A DNA stretch of 64,000 nucleotides, from contig NZ_CVTA01000012.1 in NCBI RefSeq assembly GCF_001050035.1, forward strand, positions 1 to 64,000. Reading direction: 5' to 3'. This document shows positions 41,631 to 49,787 of this stretch, piece after piece; position 1 is the first letter of the stretch, and each line of letters starts with the position of its first letter. The notes below the pieces were generated by a model. The model worked only from the letters and a program-made list of their open reading frames with translations. It searched no databases and had not been told where the DNA came from. The stretch is from Mycolicibacterium komanii. Lineage in GTDB: Bacteria; Actinomycetota; Actinomycetes; Mycobacteriales; Mycobacteriaceae. Position numbers and translations under genes: made by a program.

Positions 41631-42538
41631 CCACGGATGGCACCAATGGCATCGAAGGCATCAAGGGCATCGCCGCCGCGATCCCGGCGATGTTGAAGGG
41701 TTACCGCGAGGACCCTTCGATGTCCGAAGAGGACCAACGGCACGCACTTATCGACCACCTGACGCGAAGCCCTGATTGGCCTGCCGTGCAAGCGGCAGCT
41801 CAGAAGATGGGCTACCACGAGAGACCGGAGGTGAAAGAACTCCACCGCGTAATCGGCGGGTACATCGACGTGTTTTCGGGCCTGATGCACACGATGCGCC
41901 AGGCGATCACGGACTATCTCGCACCACCCGATGAGCGGTATCCGCTCGGGAGTCCTCTACTCGACGTCCTGTTCGCCACAATGACGGCTAACCCGATAGT
42001 CGATTCATTCTTCGGATTATCGACATTGGTGGGCGAGCTTGACGAGGCAGAGATCGCTGTCAAGAACGCGCTCCGGAAATCGGTTAATGCACACGTCAGC
42101 TACCGCAACGACATCGCGCACGCAGACTGGTCGATCGGCTGGGAGGTCGCGGACACATCAGAACGGGTTCCCGATACCGCATACAAAATCAAGACAAAGG
42201 CCGGCGTTCCGACTATGAGCGACCTCGGCCTCTCGACGGGCGGAATCATTGCGCAGATCAATGACTTACAGCAGTTGAAGACGTTGGTGCGTTCCTTCGG
42301 TGCTGCGTGTCGTAGCCGACAGCGCGGTGACGGGCGGGTCTCCGACGTTCTTGAAGCTATCCCCGCGTCGCCCAGCGGGGGCACCCTGGTGCGCGAAAAG
42401 TCTCAAGCCAGCGAGAAAACCGCTAAGCCGATGCCGCCGACTCAAACTGAACTGCCGCCAGCTCGGCCAAAGCGTTGGTGGACAAGCCTGCCGCGATTTT
42501 TGCGTCGGCACCATCCTGGGCCTGTTGATAGCGCATAG
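41606..42538 (+). CDS. HEPN-motif protein (element cargo)
   Basis: 310 residues. Helical region about 75-175 ending in SYRNDIAHADW, an R-x4-H motif (Arg167, His172) characteristic of HEPN ribonuclease-type proteins. A long variable, basic and Pro-rich tail follows (about 250-310). GTG start, divergent from the two membrane genes. Its last 116 nt overlap the 3' end of the convergent integrase gene. HEPN proteins are frequent in abortive-infection and toxin systems; that role is inferred. Confidence 0.65.
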   Translation: MSGSDDEPSTDGTNGIEGIKGIAAAIPAMLKGYREDPSMSEEDQRHALIDHLTRSPDWPAVQAAAQKMGYHERPEVKELHRVIGGYIDVFSGLMHTMRQAITDYLAPPDERYPLGSPLLDVLFATMTANPIVDSFFGLSTLVGELDEAEIAVKNALRKSVNAHVSYRNDIAHADWSIGWEVADTSERVPDTAYKIKTKAGVPTMSDLGLSTGGIIAQINDLQQLKTLVRSFGAACRSRQRGDGRVSDVLEAIPASPSGGTLVREKSQASEKTAKPMPPTQTELPPARPKRWWTSLPRFLRRHHPGPVDSA

Positions 42539-43616
42539 CGGCGTCGACAGTTTTGTGGCCAAGACGCACCATGTTTTCCGCCAGCGTTCCCACCGCAGCG
42601 TTTTTCGTTCCAGCGAAGCGGCGCAAGTCGTGGGCCGACAAGTCCTCGCGTCCAACGTCTTGGGCTGCCTTCTGGAAAACGTCTTTGTTGAATACTCGGT
42701 CGTTCAAGTGACACCCTCCCCTGGCGGGTTCAAACAGCAGCGCATCAGGACTCTTACCGACGTAGCGCCTCAGATGCGTCTTCACGTCCTCGCGAATATG
42801 CGGGGGGATCGTCACGACACGTTCGGTCTCGTCGCTCTTGGTTGACCCGATCCGACACCATTTCCCGTCGTCCCCACGGCGATGCGTCACCGCGCGCGTG
42901 ATGGTGACTGTCGTGCAATCGCGGTCGAAGTCTTTGCGCCGTAGTTCGGAGACTTCACCGAATCGCATGCCGCACCATCCCGCCAGCAGCACAAGGGCCT
43001 TGAATCTTTCGTAACGCGGATCAGCGCCGAGTTTGTCGGCGATGGCGTGCAGCTCGACCGTGGTGGGAATCTTTGATTTTCGCTTCGTCTTTGGATTCGT
43101 TGCACCGCGGACGTCGCACGGGTTTCGATCCAGCAGCCCATCGCGAACGGCGGTATTGCAGATCATGCTCAAGATTCCGTACGCGTGTCCGTTCCGCGTT
43201 ACTTTCGACGGGTCCAGCGCGGCGAACCATGCGCGCACAGCGTTTGGTGTGAGGTCTCGCACGGCGAGCTTGCCTAGCTTCGGCTCAATCAGCGCAGACC
43301 ATTTCGACTCATACTCGATCCGTGTGCGGTCGCCCAACTTACGCTGATCGATGACGCTCTTTCCGTAGTCCGACATTTTGAGCGATTCGGCCTGCTTTTG
43401 AATGGCGCGCTCCCCCGGCGATTTCCACCGCTCACCCGATAGCGTGCAGCGTTCCTTGTAGGCACGCTCTTGCGCCAACCATCCTTGAGCGAATGTCTTG
43501 GACGCGAACGTGTGCGGTGCGTAGTGGCGTCTACCGTCAACGCCCATATAGCTGGCTTGGAAGCTCGGCGTCTTTGTGGGCTGCTTCTTGATCTTGCCCC
43601 ACTCGTTACGGCTCAT
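42423..43616 (-). CDS. int: Tyrosine-recombinase phage integrase
   Basis: 397 residues. Catalytic set complete: Arg218 (GMRFGEV), Lys260, His329 and Arg332 (AHDLRRFAGT), His354 (LGHKTVD) and Tyr363. The N-terminal part (about 1-60) should bind arm sites and about 75-165 is the core-binding SAM-like domain. It lies about 260 bp from attR, pointing inward, the usual layout for tRNA-targeted elements, and recombines at the tRNA-Arg 3' end. Its 3' end overlaps the HEPN-motif gene. Confidence 0.96.
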   Translation of the reverse strand: MSRNEWGKIKKQPTKTPSFQASYMGVDGRRHYAPHTFASKTFAQGWLAQERAYKERCTLSGERWKSPGERAIQKQAESLKMSDYGKSVIDQRKLGDRTRIEYESKWSALIEPKLGKLAVRDLTPNAVRAWFAALDPSKVTRNGHAYGILSMICNTAVRDGLLDRNPCDVRGATNPKTKRKSKIPTTVELHAIADKLGADPRYERFKALVLLAGWCGMRFGEVSELRRKDFDRDCTTVTITRAVTHRRGDDGKWCRIGSTKSDETERVVTIPPHIREDVKTHLRRYVGKSPDALLFEPARGGCHLNDRVFNKDVFQKAAQDVGREDLSAHDLRRFAGTKNAAVGTLAENMVRLGHKTVDAAMRYQQAQDGADAKIAAGLSTNALAELAAVQFESAASA

Positions 43617-43733
43617 CGTGCGATTCCATTCAGCCTGTACAGTTCACTTCGGCGAAAGCAAACAAATTTTCTCTGGGTTTCTACTGAACAATTTCCTGCG
43701 GATAATGCAACTGACCTGTGGTGTTGCCACAGT

Positions 43734-43753
43734 CTACCCCCAACTTACCCCCA
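43734..43753 (+). repeat. Arm-type integrase site candidate, right end
   Basis: CTACCCCCAACTTACCCCCA differs from the left-end copy (27,482-27,501) at two positions and keeps the 11-bp period. It lies 120 bp from the attR core, between integrase and att. Confidence 0.6.
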
Positions 43754-43873
43754 AGTCGTATGAAACCATGTGAAACGGTGTGAATCGGTGATCACTGTGT
43801 TAGAGGTGTAATTGACTGTGCCACAACCGTTTTACCTGGTCGGCAGCGTGTTAGCTGCGAGCGCGTCGGCAGT

Positions 43874-43895
43874 TTCGAATCCTGCCGGGGGCACC
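43874..43895 (+). repeat. attR core (22-bp direct repeat)
   Basis: Identical to the attL core; only the 3' end of a tRNA-Arg is present here, so this is not a second tRNA gene. Confidence 0.9.
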
Positions 43896-44050
43896 ACCTG
43901 ACCAGTGCAGATGCGTACCCGCGCAAGATACGCACATTTAGCGGGTTTCCCGCGTGGCTCCAAAACGAATTGGAGCGACCAATATAACCACCACCACCGC
44001 TGCTGTGCCCTGGCCGCTCGGCGCAACCGAAGTCACGGAATGGGCCGACG

Positions 44051-44308
44051 TTGGCAAGCCCGAACAGTTCCGCTGCTTCTCCCGGCCCCATCCGCGAAAT
44101 ACCCGAGATCCGCTACACGCGGGAGAACCACCCAGCCACTGTCTCCATCGACGGCACCCAACTGCTCGACTGCACGGTGGAGGAACGCTGCATTCGGTTA
44201 CAAGGTGTCTCGTGGGAGGACATGCTCACGAACGACGTGGCGCGCAAGCTCGCTACTGCGCTCGCCGCGGCAGCGGATAATCTTGACCGGTTGGCGGGCC
44301 CGCGATGA
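44051..44308 (+). CDS. Hypothetical protein
   Basis: 85 residues from a TTG start; the part from about residue 20 (YTRENHPATVSIDGTQLLDC... WEDMLTNDVARKLATALAAAADNLDRL) looks like real protein with a helical end. No family is recognised. Another coding-like stretch in a different frame follows (about 44,375-44,492, LDYEDLTAGEMVTMATVLRAAWN), so this may be part of a broken gene pair. Confidence 0.35.
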   Translation: MASPNSSAASPGPIREIPEIRYTRENHPATVSIDGTQLLDCTVEERCIRLQGVSWEDMLTNDVARKLATALAAAADNLDRLAGPR

Positions 44309-44584
44309 CTGCGAACTTCGACGGTCTCGCATCGATCCTTCACGGACCCGCCGCCAGAGAAGTCGCACACATCTTGACGGCGAAAAGCTGGACTACGAAG
44401 ACCTCACTGCCGGTGAGATGGTCACTATGGCTACCGTGCTGCGCGCGGCGTGGAACGTAAGCAGGCACGTGAGCATCCGCCAGCTGATCTGAACTTGGTG
44501 CGTTCGCGGAAGCGGGCTTAGGCTCAAGCTGCTCACCGTTTCGGCCCGCCACCTGCTCTCCTGGTGGCGGGCCGAATCAGGGGC

Positions 44585-44914
44585 TTAGAGGGCGACCGCC
44601 TCGTCCTCGTTGTCGTGATTCTGGTCGATGTACATGTGGACACCTACGATCGCGCCCAAGTTGATTAACGCGTCGACGGAGAATCGGCTGATCTTCCCGT
44701 TAACTAAATCTGACACCCGCGGCTGCGTGATGCGCATATTGCGGGCCGCGACCGTCTGTGACCATCCGAACTCATCGATCTTGTCTCGGATCGCGGACAT
44801 GAGCGCGGACCGAACTTTGAGGTTCTCGGACTCTGCCGGCGTATCTGCGATCGCATCCCACACGCTTCCATACGCGGACGAGACAGTCTGCACTTCTTCG
44901 TCGTTTTCGATCAT
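44585..44914 (-). CDS. HTH (XRE/HigA-like) antitoxin
   Basis: 109 residues with a Cro/C1-type helix-turn-helix at about 45-95: WSQTVAARNMRITQPRVSDLVNGKISRFSVDALINL. In toxin-antitoxin pairs of the HigBA kind this protein neutralises the toxin and represses the operon. The gene starts 7 nt after the stop of the Gp49-like toxin gene, the toxin-first order typical of HigBA. Confidence 0.85.
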   Translation of the reverse strand: MIENDEEVQTVSSAYGSVWDAIADTPAESENLKVRSALMSAIRDKIDEFGWSQTVAARNMRITQPRVSDLVNGKISRFSVDALINLGAIVGVHMYIDQNHDNEDEAVAL

Positions 44915-44921
44915 TAGATAC

Positions 44922-45242
44922 TCACCCCTCTTCTACTGCCTTATAACGCTTCTTCCCAACCTCGATATCGGGCTGGGCTGTGGTGTTCGTCTTCTTCTGG
45001 AAACTGTGGAGTACCCAGACGTACTCGCCTATCGAGGCGACGTAGAACACTCGGAACCAGGAACCGTCGCTAGCTACGCAAAGCTCACGACACCCGCGGC
45101 CGACATCAGACATGGATTTGGACCCAATCGGGGTCCGGCCGTTCTGTACTTCCCACAGCTGATAGCCCAAATCTTCTCGAGCTCCCTGCGGGAACGAGCG
45201 GAGATCATCTAGCGATCGTCCTACCCATCGGATCTCCTTCAC
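44922..45242 (-). CDS. RelE/HigB-like (phage-derived Gp49-like) toxin
   Basis: 106 residues from the GTG at 45,240-45,242; an in-frame ATG at 45,275 would add 11 residues. The fold signature is clear: a start KEIRWVGRSLDDLRSFPQGAREDLGYQL, then CRELCVASDGSWFRVFYVA and the C-terminal VWVLHSFQKKT. Such toxins cut mRNA on the ribosome. The downstream HTH gene is its antitoxin. Confidence 0.85.
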   Translation of the reverse strand: MKEIRWVGRSLDDLRSFPQGAREDLGYQLWEVQNGRTPIGSKSMSDVGRGCRELCVASDGSWFRVFYVASIGEYVWVLHSFQKKTNTTAQPDIEVGKKRYKAVEEG

Positions 45243-45865
45243 TCCCCGACTCTCCCCATGCGCGGGACTATACAAGATTCAGTATGCCCATCTGCGTCGG
45301 TTTGGGCTACCCCAGGTTTGTTCCCATTTGATTGCGAAGAAGTCACGTGAAAGCCCCTGAACAGGGAATACCGACCTATTCAGCCTTTGCAGGCGTGATT
45401 TCGTCCTAATCCGACGCACATTCGGCGCTCGTGCCGGTGTGCGTACCTACGGAGTCAACGCATTGGCTGTTGTGCTGCCCGTGTACAGGTAACTGCTCCG
45501 ATGGACTGGTTCCGTCGGCCTACCCTGCGAACTATGAGCTATGAGCTATGGGGAGCACACCGCTAACGACCGCCCGGAATGTGGCGAGTCCGCGTATTAC
45601 CAGGTCATACCGAAGGGACCAGTCGAAGAGAGACGAGGTCCGTCCTGTTGGGAAGCGAAGTGCGGTCGTCACCGGGAGTGGTATCGACTCACGCGCGGCG
45701 GCGGGACGCTTCCGGACCGCTAATCTCCACTTTTTCGCCGTCTGTGGCTGCTTGCGACTCGTTCGGTAGGACTCGCCCAGAGTTCGTGAAAGTTCTGCAC
45801 CGCGCCGCCTTCCCACGAACGCGACTGGGGCCACTCCGTGTGCCGTGCGGACAAGGCTGTACTGG
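45243..45865. other. No supported gene (island intergenic region)
   Basis: About 620 bp. Short open frames exist on both strands but none has an SD, domain or convincing composition. Confidence 0.5.
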
Positions 45866-46423
45866 TCACCACAGGTGCTGAAGGGCGTAACCAATCCTGT
45901 CCTTCAAGCTCCACCCATCGACCCGGTTGACGTCATTCTGCAGGGCCACGGTGGCTTCTCGTGAGGCATCAGCCAACTCGTTGACACGGTCAGGACTGCA
46001 CGACCTCCCCTTGAAGCACTCTGACGCAAGCTGCTGACTGGTATCAGCCCAAGTACGAGCGATTTCCCAATTCACGAAACTTCCCTTGTATAACGGACAT
46101 ATATTCAGGACTTCGTCGTGCGGTCTACTCCACTGCTGCTCGATCTCAAGCGTGATCGTCGTGAGATCGGCAGGCGTTATTCCGGGGTCGGAGAGTTTGG
46201 CCATCTTAGTTCGCGCAAAGCCGAGGCCCGCTTGATAATCATTTAGTGAAGTGTTGCAATCATCGGCTCTCTCGCCGATGTCGCCAGTACTGCCCTCCAT
46301 GACTCCCAAGACGTAGGTGCCGAAAGCGAGTAGAACCGCTCCGACTCCTGCTGCCAGCTTCTGACGCCACATTGACCGCTGCCCCCGCCCATTAGGCATG
46401 CCCGCATCCGTGGACATCTTCAT
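45866..46423 (-). CDS. Single-pass membrane protein, unknown function
   Basis: 185 residues. One membrane segment at about 24-43 (LAAGVGAVLLAFGTYVLGVM) then a helical extracytoplasmic domain with four cysteines (CNTSLND, ICPLYK, CFKGRSC) that could form disulfides. Start uncertain (an ATG two residues in is possible). No family recognised. Confidence 0.55.
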   Translation of the reverse strand: MKMSTDAGMPNGRGQRSMWRQKLAAGVGAVLLAFGTYVLGVMEGSTGDIGERADDCNTSLNDYQAGLGFARTKMAKLSDPGITPADLTTITLEIEQQWSRPHDEVLNICPLYKGSFVNWEIARTWADTSQQLASECFKGRSCSPDRVNELADASREATVALQNDVNRVDGWSLKDRIGYALQHLW

Positions 46424-46890
46424 ACTGTACGGGCGGACTTAATGGCGCGTGGTCAAATTGCGCCGTTGCGGTGGCTAGTTCGACCTCGTGATCCCACGAC
46501 ATGACGATTTGGGCCATCGGGAATCTACGAAACGTACCTACTTACAACTGATCTAAGAGAGTCCGACGGGCCGGGCCGGAATCGACGTGATCGACTTGAT
46601 CATGTCGGAGTTCTGGGAGTCAGTGACGGCTAAGTCCTCTCGCGCGATGCCCCTCCGCCACTCAGCCGAGATGCGGTTCTTAGTTCGGTTGGCCAGTTTT
46701 CGAGCGGCGGACACCGCCGACAAGGGCTCCGCCAACTCCCGATGCGTTGCAGACATTAACATGATCCGCCCGCAGCACACCATGAGCTAACACGCGCGAA
46801 AATTGTTGACGCACAACATCAAACGTTCCGAAAAAGGCTCGAACACGCATGGAGGGAAAACCTTCCTGGCGCAGGCGCTCCCTGTCAGAA
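46424..46890. other. No supported gene
   Basis: Between the membrane-protein gene and the terminase remnant only overlapping short frames on both strands are seen; probably decayed phage or island DNA. Confidence 0.4.
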
Positions 46891-47234
46891 ACAATGGCTT
46901 GCCTCCCCGCCCCGCTGCGCCGCGGCCGGGCAGGCCGCTCACAGTCCACACCCCAAAGCGCCAACGACGCCGCGATCAGCACCGAGAAACCGGGCGCCTT
47001 GCGATCCCAACCGAACGCCTGCCCACCCAACATCGGACGCTGCTTCGCCGACAACACCGCCTTCGATAGTTCAACCTGACCGCGGTGCGCAGTGCCCTCG
47101 GTGACCGCGTCCCAGAACAAGCCGGCCGCGTTGGCCACGTCGCGATGCCCGACAAAGGTCGGCCGCACTTTGGCGCCAGCCCAATCCAACCTGCCGGATG
47201 TCGCGCAGCAGCTGCACGCCGAGGCTGGGTTCAC
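46890..47234 (-). pseudogene. Remnant of a second phage terminase large subunit (C-terminal part)
   Basis: About 110 residues in one open frame resemble the nuclease-domain end of actinophage large terminases: NAAGLFWDAVTEGTAHRGQ, LGGQAFGWDRK and the final VLIAASLALWGVD. The ATPase domain is absent; the frame is closed upstream. This type differs from the intact terminase at 33,262, so it comes from another element. Recognition is by eye. Confidence 0.5.
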
Positions 47235-47295
47235 CTGCTCTGGCGCGAAATCGACTGCACGCCAGCGTAAGAGGCGCTAGAGAGGCGATCCCGTC

Positions 47296-47565
47296 ATGGC
47301 AGCCAAACGCAATTACAAGCGCGATTCTAAAGGCCGGTTCGCGTCTACGGGCCGGTCGCGTGTGAAGCGGGCCGGTAAGAAGATCAACCGTAAGCGTCCC
47401 CGCTATGTGAGCGGATCGGCGGGTTCGACGGTGCGGCTGGGGCGTGTCGGACCGGGACGTGAGTACTACGGCGTTTCGGCTGGCGTGAAGGTCCGCAGCC
47501 GCAAGCACGGCGCGGAGTACTACGTCGGCGTGGCAGCCGGGCGCCGCATTCCGTCATCGTTCTGA
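47296..47565 (+). CDS. Small basic protein with GRFAS motif (phage-like)
   Basis: 89 residues, Lys/Arg/Gly/Tyr-rich, beginning AAKRNYKRDSKGRFASTG, the same RDxxGRFA-type start as the element protein at 39,135. The rest (GREYYGVSAGVKVRSRKHGAEYYVGVAAG) contains two related YYGV/YYVGV units. It probably is the leftover of a head-region gene from the same vanished element as the adjacent terminase fragment. Confidence 0.55.
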   Translation: MAAKRNYKRDSKGRFASTGRSRVKRAGKKINRKRPRYVSGSAGSTVRLGRVGPGREYYGVSAGVKVRSRKHGAEYYVGVAAGRRIPSSF

Positions 47566-47800
47566 GTCCCGCCAACCGTTGTGGAATGAGCCAGGCCAAA
47601 TCCATGACCGACTGCTACAGCCGCCCTGAGACGCCAAATGCGCTACAGCCGTCTCCGTGGCGTCCGTTCACCCGCCCACCGCCCCATGGCGTCACGTCGG
47701 CGGGTCCGCGACCGGCGACCAGCCGCTGTGACCGTTGGTGCGGGTACCTTGAACCCCGCCCGACAATGACATCGACGCTGAAGCGTGAGCGATTAACAGC

Positions 47801-48634
47801 TCAATTATCGGGTGGCGCAACGCTATACATAAAGAACGCACGTTGGTCGAAGCCAGCGCAACGATGATATTTGCCGTCAGAAGTCAAATAAATTTCGGCC
47901 GGTATCGATGCGCGCACGTCCGATTCATTGACGGTCCAAGTGAGTACCACCTCGTCGGCGCTTGCCGCCGTGATCTCCTCTCGTTGGCCATGGCCTGCGG
48001 TCAGACGCCACACCAGGTTGCGGTCCTGCGGATCGGTCCCACGACAACGAAAGCGAACGACCTGACCGGGCTTCAAGACCGTCTTGGTTTGGTATCCCGC
48101 TAGCAGTTCGCCATCCGCGCTCGCCGGGGGTCCACCGAGAATCTGGTGGCCGAATTCATCAGTAATGGAGTCGATTCGGGGGTAGTACTCCCCGTGAGGG
48201 TCTTGTGTGCTCATGTAGATAGTTACCTGATTTCGAATCTGCCCAGCGATTCCGGACATTAGTTCCTGTTCAAATGCTAGAAGCGTTCGACCATGCGCAA
48301 CGCGGTCACGCAAGTCTTCGAACCGTTTGAGTAGAGCGAGCGTGATTGCCTTCTTACCGAGCGCCGCCGCGAGCTTGTCCCAATGCTTATCGGCGAGGCC
48401 GAGCAACTCGTAAAAGTGGCTGAAATCCAGGTGATCCTGCGCGGGCACCTGCGCGACGCCTTTGCGTGTGTGCGCTTGGTCTACGGCCGCGCGATCCGCC
48501 CATGCTGACCGCTGTTCGGGTGTCGTCACGCGTTCAATCCAGTTCACACCCCAGGCCTCGCCGAACGTGTGCCGTATGAGCTCCCGCAGTGCGTTCTCAC
48601 AGACGTTCAGGGATACAGATGGGTCGAGACTCAT
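47801..48634 (-). CDS. Swt1-like HEPN domain protein (candidate defence effector)
   Basis: 277 residues from the ATG at 48,632-48,634. The N-terminal part resembles Swt1-type HEPN domains: ALRELIRHTFGEAWGVNWIE, a middle LDFSHFYELLGLADKHWDKL, and the ribonuclease motif R-x4-H in LRDRVAHGR (Arg109, His114). The C-terminal ~130 residues look like a beta-rich domain (FRCRGTDPQDRNLVWRLTAG) of unknown role. Follows the HNH-type gene by 7 nt, so the two are one operon. An RNase role in phage defence is inferred. Confidence 0.65.
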   Translation of the reverse strand: MSLDPSVSLNVCENALRELIRHTFGEAWGVNWIERVTTPEQRSAWADRAAVDQAHTRKGVAQVPAQDHLDFSHFYELLGLADKHWDKLAAALGKKAITLALLKRFEDLRDRVAHGRTLLAFEQELMSGIAGQIRNQVTIYMSTQDPHGEYYPRIDSITDEFGHQILGGPPASADGELLAGYQTKTVLKPGQVVRFRCRGTDPQDRNLVWRLTAGHGQREEITAASADEVVLTWTVNESDVRASIPAEIYLTSDGKYHRCAGFDQRAFFMYSVAPPDN

Positions 48635-48641
48635 GCGGGTT

Positions 48642-49508
48642 CTAACTCTCGCGCCATTCGATTCCGAGTTCTTTCGCGAGTTCGCGTGCGTACACGGTGG
48701 CTTGGCGTACTTCGTCGGCAAAGGGCGAAACCGGATGCGGTGTGTAGAGCCAGACGAGTTCTTGGATCGCAGGCTCGGGCAGGGCTGGCAGCAGGCGCAC
48801 TGTTGGCATTTCGGTGTCGCTTGACCTGACTTCGCGGACTACACCTCTTCGAACGCCGTTGTATTGCCGGAAATTCTTGAAACAGTTGGTCGATATCTCG
48901 TCGGTGCCGTGAACCCGTAGCGCCGTCACCAGACTGCGTCCGAGTGTCCATGACACTTGCGTGATTCCGAACGCTTTGCCTCCCGGTGCACCCATCAACA
49001 CGGGTCCGATACCGCACAGAGCGTGCCGGTGCTCTGGTATTTCGGTGTGACCGATGTAGACATGCCATTCGGGTATATCTTCACCGGTGAAAATCTTCGG
49101 CGGATCGGCACAGTCCACCAGGAATGGATTGTCGTAGTGCTCTCGCAGGAGTGCGACCTTGATCGACCATCTTCGGAAATCCTTCGGAGCGCAACGATTC
49201 TCATCGTCATCGGGGTTGAGAACCCACGGCTCGACGATGGAATCTAAGTCGTTCATCCATTCGTTGTTACACTTCTCGCATACGCGTTTGACGATTACCG
49301 AGAACAGGTCTTCGGATTTGTCCCGGACCATGGACCCGTCTTCGTAGCTGTACTTCCGGAACTTGCGTTCGACACCGGGCAACATCGTCACGTGTTCATT
49401 GGTTTCTATCGTCTTTTTCCATGACGATCTGAAGATGTGCTCGCGGGTCATTGGCGCGTTGCTGCCGCAGAACATGCACGTCGGTCGCTGTTGTGTCTGC
49501 TTAGCCAC
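48642..49508 (-). CDS. HNH-type zinc-finger endonuclease-like protein
   Basis: 288 residues from a GTG start. The N-terminal module has CMFCGSNAPMTREHIFRSSW (a Cys pair and the HNH-like EH) and a second pair CEKCNNEWMNDLDSIV, the pattern of HNH proteins in bacterial defence islands. The rest is soluble and unassigned. Its start overlaps the stop of a 53-residue zinc-ribbon gene by one base and a HEPN gene follows, so three genes are co-transcribed. Confidence 0.65.
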   Translation of the reverse strand: MAKQTQQRPTCMFCGSNAPMTREHIFRSSWKKTIETNEHVTMLPGVERKFRKYSYEDGSMVRDKSEDLFSVIVKRVCEKCNNEWMNDLDSIVEPWVLNPDDDENRCAPKDFRRWSIKVALLREHYDNPFLVDCADPPKIFTGEDIPEWHVYIGHTEIPEHRHALCGIGPVLMGAPGGKAFGITQVSWTLGRSLVTALRVHGTDEISTNCFKNFRQYNGVRRGVVREVRSSDTEMPTVRLLPALPEPAIQELVWLYTPHPVSPFADEVRQATVYARELAKELGIEWRES

Positions 49509-49669
49509 TACACATCACCAAGGCAATCACCGGTGCACTCCGTGGTGATCGGCGACTCTTTGACCACCTGGCCGCTGGCGTCGGTCCAAGACCGGACAGT
49601 TTGGCGCACGGGCTTCCCGCATTGCATACAGGGTTCGGCCCGCGTGACGATTCTGTCGCGTTGAGGCAT
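49508..49669 (-). CDS. Small zinc-ribbon-like protein
   Basis: 53 residues (ATG at 49,667-49,669) with CMQCGKPVR and TECTGDC, two Cys pairs fit for one zinc. Its TAG stop shares one base with the GTG of the HNH-type gene, which supports it as real and coupled. First gene of the three-gene operon. No family assigned. Confidence 0.5.
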   Translation of the reverse strand: MPQRDRIVTRAEPCMQCGKPVRQTVRSWTDASGQVVKESPITTECTGDCLGDV

Positions 49670-49787
49670 CCCCAAATTGTCTCGCAGATCGGCACTACCA
49701 AGGCGGCGGACACGGATTAGGCTTCCGATATGGGTTATGAAGTGCGAATGGCAAGGGGAACGCCGCCGAAGAAGACGGGCGACGACT

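Larger units (their letters stand above)
27424..43895. mobile_element. Integrated tailless capsid-encoding element (cf-PICI-like satellite)
   Basis: A 22-bp direct repeat at each end (27,424-27,445 and 43,874-43,895) marks integration into the 3' end of tRNA-Arg. Content in order: Xis-like gene, primase-helicase, HNH, reversed terminase, portal, protease, capsid, connector, cargo, tyrosine integrase. Head and packaging functions are present, but no tail, tape-measure, baseplate, holin or lysin gene is visible. Capsid-forming phage-inducible islands known from other bacteria have this make-up and take tails from a helper; phiRv1/phiRv2 of M. tuberculosis are smaller mycobacterial elements of similar plan. 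A degenerate prophage is the alternative, but its reading frames are intact. Confidence 0.8.

Noticed and set aside
43868..43895. Apparent second tRNA-Arg
   Set aside because: Only the T-arm and 3' acceptor part match; there is no D-arm or anticodon arm, so this is the attR copy of the tRNA end.
27424..43895. Reading the element as a full-length temperate prophage
   Set aside because: At about 16.5 kb with no tail, tape-measure or lysis genes and no visible large deletion scars, an ordinary autonomous phage is unlikely.
45532..45894. 120-residue minus-strand ORF in the island
   Set aside because: No SD, no domain, and competing frames of similar length on the other strand.
46680..46860. Extension of the terminase remnant to the end of its open frame
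   Set aside because: Similarity stops at about LALWGVD; the rest looks like unrelated sequence read in frame.
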